In this document: one piece after another, positions 1 to 9,742 of the stretch
Position numbering within the stretch: position 1 is the stretch's first letter
How the letters are laid out: each line of letters begins with the position of its first letter
From: JBBSEZ01 sp038239195
GTDB lineage: Bacteria > Planctomycetota > Planctomycetia > Gemmatales > Gemmataceae
Assembly (NCBI GenBank): GCA_038239195.1
Contig: JBBSEZ010000218.1
Coordinates: 1 to 16,388 of the forward strand
DNA: 16,388 nucleotides
Direction: 5' to 3'
The notes under the pieces: generated by a model
Told to the model about the DNA's origin: nothing
What the model saw: the letters and a program-made list of their open reading frames with translations, nothing else
The model's database searches: none
Position numbers and translations under genes: made by a program

Positions 1-105
1 TCCAGCGAGGCCATGATTCAGGTGAGCGCCATCCACCTCCTGCTCAACAGACTAAAACCATCCGGTAAGGGTTCAGACTTCGGCTACCGCCGCCGCGTTT
101 CCTAG
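1..105 (+). CDS. IS5-like transposase, C-terminal fragment (5' end outside window)
   Basis: The first 34 codons are open in frame 1 and end at TAG (103-105). The residues SSEAMIQVSAIHLLLNRLKP match the usual C-terminal helix of DDE transposases of the IS5 superfamily, where a 'SSEAMI...' segment follows the catalytic Glu region and an LxxLLNRL-like helix precedes the tail. Only the tail is visible, so the catalytic residues cannot be checked and it is unknown whether the element is intact. The terminal inverted repeat should lie within some tens of bases downstream, which would put it inside the end of the opposing gene. No convincing inverted repeat can be identified without the other end. 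Family assignment is from pattern memory. Confidence 0.6.
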   Translation, partial: SSEAMIQVSAIHLLLNRLKPSGKGSDFGYRRRVS

Positions 106-668
106 TTTCCCAGGCTGAATCTTTGGAGACAGCCTCTCAGTGGCGCGCCGGTATCGACGGCGTGGTCGTGGCAGGGGCCACAGACGCCCTCGGCCTCCCA
201 GGCGAGCTTGTCGGGCGGGCCGATCGCGCCGCAGGCGCAGGCGGCGATCGTCTCCGGCTCGCAGCCGGTGAACTGGCGCGTGACGACGTGATCGGGGTCC
301 AGGTGGCAAAGCGGCGGCCAGGGCCGGTAGGGCGGGCCGAAGCGGTGCGACGGCCCCTCCTGGAACGGCTCGATCCGCCGGCCGACGACGCGGACGGTGC
401 GGCCCAGCGCCGTGGTGCGCCAGACGACGCCCAGCAGGGTGCCGCGCGGCGTCGGCGGGTAGGCGGCGACCCGGCCCTGGTCGGAGAGCCACATCATCAC
501 GCCTTCCGGGGCTGCGAACTCGTCGGCGAGGAACTTTCGATAATCCGCGGGATCGGCCTTCAAGAGGCCGACGCGGGCCTTGCCGTTGGCGGTCTTGACG
601 GCCTCGCCCATCGCCGCCTCGACGACTGCGGGCGGCGGGTCGGTGAGGTCGAGGTTGAAGGGGGGCAC
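102..668 (-). CDS. Hypothetical protein with C-terminal Cys/His (probable zinc) cluster
   Basis: This is a 188-residue protein that I do not recognise. The GTG start at 666-668 is chosen because AGGAG lies about 7 bases upstream and because the protein-like sequence begins there (MPPFNLDLTDPPPAVVEAA); the frame stays open further upstream but reads as non-coding. Residues 1-120 look like a mixed alpha/beta fold. The C-terminal third holds C121-H122, C136, a CxC pair (C144, C146) and CGPCHDH (C163, C166, H167, H169), a spacing typical of a structural zinc site. There is no signal peptide or membrane segment, so it is probably cytoplasmic. Its TAG stop (102-104) overlaps the TAG of the opposing transposase fragment, so the last residues may come from the insertion element and the native C-terminus may be lost. 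It is divergent from the DinB gene. Confidence 0.7.
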   Translation of the reverse strand: MPPFNLDLTDPPPAVVEAAMGEAVKTANGKARVGLLKADPADYRKFLADEFAAPEGVMMWLSDQGRVAAYPPTPRGTLLGVVWRTTALGRTVRVVGRRIEPFQEGPSHRFGPPYRPWPPLCHLDPDHVVTRQFTGCEPETIAACACGAIGPPDKLAWEAEGVCGPCHDHAVDTGAPLRGCLQRFSLGN

Positions 669-1113
669 GGGTCGTCTCCTGCCGGGATGGTCACTCGCTC
701 GAAATGCCATCGATATGACCCGCGCGGTTGGCGGTCCCGCCCCACCTTGCGGCCGCCTCGTCCTCGCCGCGGCCGATGGGACCGACGCGCCCAAGGTGGT
801 CACGCGGGCAAGGTGGTCATGCGACACCCGTCGCCATTCGGCCCCGCAGCGTGGGCGAAGGAGGGAGGCCCCACGGGCGATAAGACCGACATGAGAAACC
901 GCTTGCTCGATTAGCAAAACCACGTTCGGGCCCGTCTTGGGAATAGTTCGCCAGCTGGCCTGTGTCCTGGGTAAACACCGCTTATCCCGCCGGTTGTTCA
1001 GGGAGGTGTTCAGTCCGGGCCTACGGGCGACCTGTAACCTTCCCCTCCCGCGAGGCAATGCGGAACTGCATAGAATGTCCGCGAGCGACACACCGCCCGA
1101 GGGGGAGCTTGAA
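669..1113. other. Intergenic region between divergent genes
   Basis: This 445-base spacer should carry the promoters of the unknown protein (leftward) and the DinB gene (rightward). No clear sigma-70 pair is visible in either direction. A TAGAAT hexamer at 1071-1076 would suit the DinB gene, but nothing like TTGACA lies 16-18 bases upstream. A direct repeat is listed separately. A short imperfect hairpin, TTGCT-CGATT-AGCAA, lies at about 904-918. Open frames across this spacer have no protein-like composition. Confidence 0.6.
792..819. repeat. Two direct copies of CAAGGTGGTCA, period 17
   Basis: CAAGGTGGTCA occurs at 792-802 and again at 809-819, separated by CGCGGG. The copies are identical over 11 bases. 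They lie about 125-150 bases upstream of the GTG start of the minus-strand unknown gene, reading TGACCACCTTG on that strand. Same-face or near-same-face spacing would allow a regulator to bind as a tandem array, but two copies could also be a chance duplication in GC-rich DNA. Confidence 0.4.
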
Positions 1114-1605
1114 ATGACAGGGGACCAGACGGGCAGGCTTCGCGAACACCTGCTCTATCTGCTGAACGGCGGCGGCGCCCACCTGAACTTTGACAAGGCG
1201 ATCGCCGACCTGCCGGCGGAGCTGCGCGGCGCGAAGCCGCCGGGCGTCCCGCACACGCCGTGGCGGCTCCTGGACCATCTGCGCATCGCCCAGTGGGACA
1301 TCCTGGAGTTCGCGCGCAACCCGCGCCACGTCTCGCCGCCGTGGCCGGAGGGCTACTGGCCGGCCGGCGACGCCCCGCCCAACGACGGGGCCTGGGACCG
1401 AAGCGTGGCGGCCTTCCGCGCCGACCTGCTGGCGATGCAGGACCTGGTGGCCGACCCGGCCACGGACCTGTTCGCGCCGCTTCCGCACGGGGAGGGGCAG
1501 ACGGCCCTGCGCGAGGCGCTGCTGATCGCCGACCACAACGCCTATCACCTCGGGCAGCTGGTCGTGGTCCGACGGCTCTTGGGTGCCTGGGAAGAAGAGG
1601 GGTAG
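1114..1605 (+). CDS. DinB-superfamily metal-binding protein
   Basis: This 163-residue protein has the DinB/DinB_2 four-helix-bundle pattern. The metal-ligand candidates are the His in helix 2 (PWRLLDHLRIAQWDILEF) and the HxxxH in the last helix (ADHNAYHLGQLVVVRRLLG); an earlier His is in GGGAHLNFDKAI. The length is normal for the family. Members bind a divalent metal and include thiol-dependent transferases and hydrolases, but most planctomycete homologues have no known substrate, so none is claimed. The ATG at 1114 is preferred over earlier in-frame ATGs (937, 1075) because GGGGGAG lies about 6 bases upstream and the family similarity starts there. It is probably cytoplasmic. The next gene starts about 150 bases downstream on the same strand, so co-transcription is possible but unproven. 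Confidence 0.82.
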   Translation: MTGDQTGRLREHLLYLLNGGGAHLNFDKAIADLPAELRGAKPPGVPHTPWRLLDHLRIAQWDILEFARNPRHVSPPWPEGYWPAGDAPPNDGAWDRSVAAFRADLLAMQDLVADPATDLFAPLPHGEGQTALREALLIADHNAYHLGQLVVVRRLLGAWEEEG

Positions 1606-1756
1606 AGGAACCTGCGGCCGGTACAAGGCGGAGCTCGACGTCGATGGTGTCGGCAAGACCTCCGGCGGCCAGTGGGCCGGCCTCGAGACGAGCGCGGTCG
1701 AGACGTGAAGCAGGGAGCAGGCCGGCCCCGCCTGCCGACAAAGCCGGGAGCGAACG

Positions 1757-2323
1757 ATGGGTTGGGTAATCGGACTGCTACAGGCCCTCGGGCTCTCGAC
1801 CGCCAGTGGGCTCAACGCCTACGTGCCACTGCTCGCGGTCGGCCTGCTGGCCCGCTTCACTGGCCTGATCCATCTGGCCCCGCCTTACGATCTGCTCACC
1901 CACCCCGCCGTGCTGGCCGTGCTCGCGCTCCTGGGATTGCTCGACTTCGTCGCCGACAAGGTGCCGGGCGTCGATCACGCGATGCACGTCGCCGGACTGG
2001 TCATCCACCCCGCCGCGGGCGCCGTCCTGTTCCTGGCCGCCGACAGTAGCGCCGGCGCCGTCCACCCCGTGCTGGCGGCCGTCTGCGGCCTCCTGCTGGC
2101 CGGGGGCACGCACGTGGCCCGGATGGCGGCCCGCCCGGTGTCCACCGCCACGACGGGGGGCTTCGCCAATCCCGTGCTGAGCTTCTGCGAAGACGCCGTC
2201 TCGCTGCTCCTGTCGATCCTGGCGGTCCTCGTCCCGGTGCTGGCGGCCTTGTTCGTGCTCCTCTTTGCCTTCCTGCTGGCGATGCTCCTGCGGCGCCGGC
2301 GCGTCAGGCCAGACCAGCGCTAA
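1757..2323 (+). CDS. DUF4126-family integral membrane protein
   Basis: This 188-residue, strongly hydrophobic protein opens with LLQALGLSTASGLNAYVPLL, the signature start of DUF4126 proteins, in which a Gly/Ser/Asn-rich first helix precedes several membrane spans. Visible spans are roughly residues 17-35, 52-70, 80-98, 100-122 and 150-178, and the protein ends in an Arg-rich cytoplasmic tail (RRRRVRPDQR). The GFANPVLSFCEDAVSLLLSI segment before the last span is also usual in the family. The function of DUF4126 is unknown. The ATG at 1757 has GGGAG six bases upstream. It converges on the padR/HAAS pair; the 92-base gap between the stops shows no T-tailed terminator, only a short CTGGCT/AGCCAG hairpin at 2424-2441. 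Confidence 0.85.
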   Translation: MGWVIGLLQALGLSTASGLNAYVPLLAVGLLARFTGLIHLAPPYDLLTHPAVLAVLALLGLLDFVADKVPGVDHAMHVAGLVIHPAAGAVLFLAADSSAGAVHPVLAAVCGLLLAGGTHVARMAARPVSTATTGGFANPVLSFCEDAVSLLLSILAVLVPVLAALFVLLFAFLLAMLLRRRRVRPDQR

Positions 2324-2415
2324 ACGGCCCCGAGCGAGGGCACCGTGGCGAATCACCCGGCGGGCACCGCGGTCGATGTGACCGACGCGCGCAACGTTAG
2401 CGCTATTTCGGCTAC

Positions 2416-2652
2416 TCAGGTTACTGGCTCTCGGCAGCCAGAGCGATCACGCTCCGATCTCGAGATTCGACCAGGGTCGCCGAAGCGCTGGAGGGCCTCG
2501 GCCAAAGCCCGCGGCTCGTCGCCCCTCGCCTTCTCTTCCTCGAATAACCCGGTCAGGTGGGCGAGGAGTTCTTGGCGCATCCGCCGCTTCCGGGCAGGGC
2601 TCGCGGGTACCGCGCGCACGGCACGCTCGACGTGGACCATGAGTTCTTTCAT
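2416..2652 (-). CDS. Truncated HAAS-type (permease-prefix-like) protein, PadR partner
   Basis: This 78-residue product begins MKELMVHVERAVRAVPASPA and runs through RKRRMRQELLAHLTGLFEEE and EALQRFGDPGR, the alpha-helical domain that commonly follows PadR genes and normally heads a longer protein with membrane spans. Here the family pattern stops right after FGDP and the frame ends about 18 residues later in unrelated sequence (SRSERDRSGCREPVT), so the membrane part is missing. The ATG at 2650-2652 has GGGAG 7 bases upstream and overlaps the padR stop as ATGA, implying translational coupling. It may be a deletion remnant or a stand-alone helical partner; the first is more likely. It is probably under control of the padR promoter. 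Confidence 0.65.
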   Translation of the reverse strand: MKELMVHVERAVRAVPASPARKRRMRQELLAHLTGLFEEEKARGDEPRALAEALQRFGDPGRISRSERDRSGCREPVT

Positions 2653-2993
2653 GCCTGTGCTCCCAGGATGCCGCCGATAACGCTGACGAAGTGCCGCCAT
2701 TGCTCCCGGCCCTCGGCCAGCCGGCGCGTCCCCTTCTTCGTGATGTGGTAGACGCGGCGGCGGGGGCCGCGCCGGTTGCCCGTGTCGTCCTCCCAGACGC
2801 TCTCGATCAGCCCCGCCTCCTCCAGCCGGTAGAGGGCGGGGTAGAGCGAGCCTTCCTTCAGCCGGAGCGCGCCGCAGCCGGCCTCCTGAAGCCGCCGGAG
2901 GATCTCGAAGCCGTGGGCCTCGCCCCGCTCCAGGGCCGCGAGGGCCATTGTCTCCAGGTGGCCTCGGAGGTTGTCGCCGCTGATGGGTTCCAT
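2649..2993 (-). CDS. PadR-family transcriptional regulator
   Basis: This 114-residue protein has the full PadR winged-helix: ALAALERGEAHGFEILRRL (helices 1-2), LKEGSLYPALYRLEEAGLIE (recognition helix, containing the SLYPAL signature, residues 49-54) and a basic wing ending RRVYHITKKGTRRL (residues about 79-92). A short helix (residues 95-112) would form the dimer interface, so it is a short PadR subfamily-2-like protein. PadR proteins are usually repressors that bind palindromes and release them on binding a ligand or by partner regulation. The ATG at 2991-2993 directly follows a promoter and palindrome, suggesting autorepression. It overlaps the downstream HAAS-type gene by four bases. The effector is unknown. 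Confidence 0.92.
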   Translation of the reverse strand: MEPISGDNLRGHLETMALAALERGEAHGFEILRRLQEAGCGALRLKEGSLYPALYRLEEAGLIESVWEDDTGNRRGPRRRVYHITKKGTRRLAEGREQWRHFVSVIGGILGAQA

Positions 2994-3010
2994 GTCTACC
3001 TATTTAGACA
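2993..3010. promoter_or_regulatory. Candidate PadR operator: TGTCTA-N6-TAGACA
   Basis: A perfect 6-base inverted repeat, TGTCTA (2993-2998) and TAGACA (3005-3010), with a 6-base spacer, covers the -10 hexamer of padR and reaches its start codon. On the minus strand it reads TGTCTAAATAGGTAGACA. PadR dimers typically bind palindromes of this overall size. Its position would block RNA polymerase directly. Confidence 0.65.
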
Positions 3011-3029
3011 GACTGAATAGTGCCGTCAA
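2994..3029 (-). promoter_or_regulatory. padR promoter, probably giving a leaderless mRNA
   Basis: On the minus strand, TTGACG (3024-3029) and TAAATA (3001-3006) are separated by exactly 17 bases, a good sigma-70-type pair. Only seven bases lie between the -10 and the ATG, so transcription should start at, or one base before, the start codon. No separate Shine-Dalgarno sequence would then be in the transcript. Confidence 0.65.
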
Positions 3030-3310
3030 GTGCATTCCCCGCCGGATTGCCCTTTTCCGCCCGCAGCGCCCGGGGAGTTTTCCGCGCTTCGGTCCGACAC
3101 CCCGTGCCAGCCAACCGGAAGGCACGCAGAAGCCGACCAAAGCGCCAGACGCGCAGCCTTTGCGGGGCTGTCTCCGTTTACACAGGCCGGTCGGTGTGCG
3201 GCCTGCCAGTCTTCGTCTGGTTCGTCGGGTAGCGTCGAGTGTGGCCCTGCGATCCCGCGGAGTGACGTGCTCGCGCGTCGGACGCACCGGCCGCGCCTGG
3301 AGCCGATGAG
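3030..3310. other. Intergenic region between padR and the integrase
   Basis: Together with the padR promoter this makes about 317 bases without a supported gene. I see no integrase promoter with both hexamers, no tRNA and no obvious attachment-site repeat. The segment CGCGCTTCGGTCCGACAC at 3083-3100 recurs with two mismatches at 8913-8930. Several frames are open here but all look like GC-rich artefacts. Confidence 0.55.
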
Positions 3311-4357
3311 ATGGCCACTCACCTGAAAGCGGCAGTGGAGAGTTACCTGCGTGCCAAGTCGTTGGCGCGCGGGGCCCGCAACGTATACGCCTCGACCGTG
3401 AGGAAGTGGGAATTGTGGGGCCACGGCGTCTCGATCGAGGATCTGCAGCGAAAGGACGTCCGCGAGTTCCTGGACTGGGTCCACGAGCGAGCCGTCACCG
3501 ACGAAGGCACGAATCCCCGCCGCACGGCGAACACGGCGCGCGAACATCTGCGCGCCGTGTTGTCTTGGGCCTGGGAGCAGGAACCGATCGACGCCCCGCC
3601 GCGATTTCCCAAGCCAAAGGACCAGCGCGACGTGGCCGGCCGCCACTACCTCACGAAGGCGGAAATCAACGCCCTGTACTTCGCGACCCACTCGATGAGT
3701 CGGCCTCGCGGCTGGGACAGCCCGATCCCGGTCGGAAGGTACTGGCGGGCGGCCTTGGTCGTGTTCTTCAACTATGGGGTGGACACCGGGACCGTCTGGA
3801 AGTCCGCGCCGTTCCACGAGACGATCCTGTGGCGGCACGTCTCGTGGGGTCGGAACTCGCCCGACAGGGAGGTCAAGGAGCAGTCGCCGTTCGGCTGGCT
3901 GTTCTACCGCCGTGTGAAGACGGACAAGGCCTTCCACCGGCCCATGAATCGCGCCGTCCACGCCCACATCAAGGCAATCATGCCGGAGGCACCGCGCCCC
4001 GACGCCCCGGTCTTTCTCGGCGGCGGGGCGCGGCCCAACGCCCGCTTCCAGACGTTGTGCGACCTCGCCGGCATCAGGCCCAAGACGGACGTCGAGACCG
4101 GCAGGGAAGAGCCGTGGGAGCTGAAGGACCTGCGCAAAACGAGCGCCACCTATCACGACGAGAACGTGCCCGAGTCGTCCGTGGAGATCCTGGGCCACTC
4201 CGTCGGCGGCATCACCTACCGCCACTACGCCCACCGCGCCCCGCTGGCCTTCAAGGCTATCATGACGCTGCCGCAGCCGACCGCCTTCTCGGCTCTCACC
4301 AAAGGGAGCGACGGCGAGTGCCCCTGCTGTCACAGGCGGTTTGCTGACGCCGCCTGA
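3311..4357 (+). CDS. Divergent tyrosine recombinase / phage-type integrase
   Basis: This 348-residue protein has an N-terminal SAM-like core-binding domain (residues about 5-92) and a C-terminal catalytic domain. Motif II is present as LKDLRKTSATYHD (K272, R275), followed by ILGHSVGGITYRHYAH (H296 and the probable nucleophile Y306). A beta-strand Lys candidate is in RRVKTDKAFH (K203/K206). The first catalytic Arg is not seen: the aligned segment reads FFNYGVDTGTVWKS, with Asp158 where Arg is expected. The C-terminus ends in a CPCCHRRF motif (residues 337-344) that could bind zinc. ATG 3311 has GGAG 8 bases upstream. It stands alone, with no excisionase or phage genes next to it. It may integrate mobile DNA or be a domesticated DNA-binding recombinase relative. 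Confidence 0.82.
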   Translation: MATHLKAAVESYLRAKSLARGARNVYASTVRKWELWGHGVSIEDLQRKDVREFLDWVHERAVTDEGTNPRRTANTAREHLRAVLSWAWEQEPIDAPPRFPKPKDQRDVAGRHYLTKAEINALYFATHSMSRPRGWDSPIPVGRYWRAALVVFFNYGVDTGTVWKSAPFHETILWRHVSWGRNSPDREVKEQSPFGWLFYRRVKTDKAFHRPMNRAVHAHIKAIMPEAPRPDAPVFLGGGARPNARFQTLCDLAGIRPKTDVETGREEPWELKDLRKTSATYHDENVPESSVEILGHSVGGITYRHYAHRAPLAFKAIMTLPQPTAFSALTKGSDGECPCCHRRFADAA

Positions 4358-4677
4358 CCAGGGCGATGAGGCCGAAGTGCGCAACACGAGCGCTCGCCCG
4401 GCCCACATACTTCTCAGGCGAGTTCCTGTGGCTTCCTGCGGCTGGTGCGGCTATGATGTCGCGATGGGGTTCAAGCCGAGGCCGGGGCCCGCAGCGGCAG
4501 GGGCCCGGCGGGGGAGGCGGCCCCATCCGCCCACTCAGTCCGATCACCGGAGCGGGCGCCCGGCCCCGTTGGGGGCGTGCCTGCGACAGCCGGTTACTGC
4601 GGGAATGGCGCGAGCCGGCACGCTCGTTGCAGCGAGACAATCGCCCGACGCCCTTTCCCGTCGCTCAAGGTGTTCGC
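4358..4677 (+). promoter_or_regulatory. Leader region of the WD40 kinase with a weak promoter candidate
   Basis: These 320 bases separate the integrase from the kinase gene. TATGAT at 4452-4457 is a good -10 hexamer, but the -35 position (4429-4434, TGGCTT) matches poorly. If it is used, the kinase mRNA would have a leader of about 215 bases, with a very GC-rich stretch at 4485-4530 able to form stable hairpins. The perfect palindrome CGAGCGCTCG lies at 4387-4396. No gene is seen. Confidence 0.3.
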
Positions 4678-8736
<4,059 letters not shown>

Positions 8737-8980
8737 CCCGCCCGCGCCGTCAGCCGCGTCAAACCGGTCGCGAGGGCAGCGCCGGAGGGACTGGTCAAGC
8801 GCGGCGGGAGCGTGACTTCGCCCGTCTGCGTCAGGGAGCCCACTCCCGGTTTGCCTCAGGTCCTTGCGGCGGGCACGGCGGTCCGTGCCTACCGGCCCGA
8901 ACGCATCCGTTGCGCGCTCAGGTCCGACACACCATTGGGGGAAAAGCGGCCAAGCGCGGACTGGCCTGTTGCAACAACAG

Positions 8981-9232
8981 CTAGAAGCGCTCGACCTGCG
9001 CGGGGCCTCCGCGCACCCGCACCGGGGAGCGGTGGGCGAGCGGGACGCCCGCCCCGGCCGGGCCACGCAGCGACAGGCTGACGACCTCGGCCTTGCCGGG
9101 TTGCTTGTGTTCCCTGGCCGTCACGCCGAGACGGGCGAGGAGCTAGAGCAGGACGCGCCGGGCGAACGGGCTGGGCCCCGAGTACGCCAGCACGTCGTCC
9201 TCGGACAGCGCGAGCGACCCCCAGCCGGCCGA
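8981..9232 (-). pseudogene. Broken reading frame, C-terminal remnant with in-frame TAG
   Basis: Reading leftward from about 9232, the frame gives LALSEDDVLAYSGPSPFARR-VLL, then TAG (9143-9145), then LLARLGVTAREHKQPGKAEV and continues to PVRVRGGPAQVERF and a TAG stop at 8981-8983. The two halves are in the same frame, and the amphipathic helix reads smoothly across the TAG if it was once CAG or GAG (VLL-Q/E-LLARLGV). The composition is protein-like, unlike the neighbouring shadow frames. I do not recognise the family, and the 5' end cannot be placed. It may be a degraded gene end, or a coincidence of GC-rich code. Confidence 0.35.
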
Positions 9233-9365
9233 GCCCGACCTCGTCGCAGGCGGAGCGCACTGGACGCCCCCAGCGAATCGCGTTGATCCATGCCCGGCGC
9301 CCCAAGGGGATTGGCCCGCTGACCGACGGGGGTCGGCCGACTGACGACGAGATTGGGTGTTCGGG

Positions 9366-9498
9366 ATGACGCACCTCCCAGAAGCTCGATGAGAGAGCAA
9401 ACCAAGGCCAAGCGGCATCCGGGGACCAGGCGCAGGAGCGCCCCTGGGGGCAGGACGAGCTCGACGGGCACCGGAGCGCTGGCGGGCAGGGGCCCAGC
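9366..9498 (-). pseudogene. Possible remnant of an IS66-type accessory (TnpA-like) gene
   Basis: The minus-strand frame reads LPASAPVPVELVLPPGALLR followed by LVPGCRLALVCSLIELLGG. The order PVELxLPxG, a short basic/hydrophobic strand, a PG turn and a final LxxLLxxL helix resembles the C-terminal half of the small helper protein encoded by IS66 elements. There is no good start codon or ribosome site, no second IS66 gene and no terminal repeats here. It would be a relic at best. The assignment rests on a short stretch and is weak. Confidence 0.25.
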
Positions 9499-9742
9499 GG
9501 GCCAGCGCTGCTTTCCCAGCCCCTCGCGCACTTGGCGAAGTGTTGGCCTTTGCCTGACAATTGCTCCCCCCTGCCAGGGTGCTCACGTGACCACGCGACA
9601 TTTTTCTGTTGGCGCAGGCTTTGTCCTGGCAACGACTTGCGCTGTGAAAGCAACCCGCCACCCTCTCCCTCCAATGGAGCAGGTGACTCGGTGGCCCCCG
9701 ATCGGCGTGGGGATGGGCGAGAAGCGCCCTCTTTCCCCCGTC

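Larger units (their letters stand above)
8737..9742. other. Gene-poor 1-kb region with decayed reading frames
   Basis: No intact gene is supported between the WD40 kinase stop and the DUF1501 stop, which are convergent. Two minus-strand stretches with protein-like composition are listed separately. The remaining frames are GC-rich shadows. No T-tailed terminator is visible for either flanking gene. The segment 8913-8930 repeats a motif found at 3083-3100. Confidence 0.6.

Noticed and set aside
163..182. CGPCH (CxxCH) in the unknown protein as a heme attachment site
   Set aside because: The protein has no signal peptide, and the extra CxC and His residues fit a zinc site better. The coordinates given are the approximate DNA span of that motif.
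1071..1076. TAGAAT as a -10 box for the DinB gene
   Set aside because: No acceptable -35 hexamer lies 16-18 bases upstream and no extended -10 motif is present.
937..1113. N-terminal extension of the DinB protein from ATG 937 or ATG 1075
   Set aside because: The added residues have no family similarity, while ATG 1114 has a good ribosome site and starts where the DinB fold begins.
2424..2441. CTGGCT/AGCCAG hairpin as a terminator between the convergent DUF4126 and HAAS genes
   Set aside because: The stem is only 6 bases, lies partly inside the HAAS-type frame, and has no T-run on either strand.
4387..4396. CGAGCGCTCG palindrome as an integrase attachment core or operator
   Set aside because: A 10-base palindrome is not rare in DNA this rich in GC, and there is no second copy or flanking repeat.
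3026..4408. A 460-codon minus-strand frame opposite the integrase
   Set aside because: It mirrors the integrase gene codon for codon in GC-rich DNA and shows no motif or ribosome site of its own.
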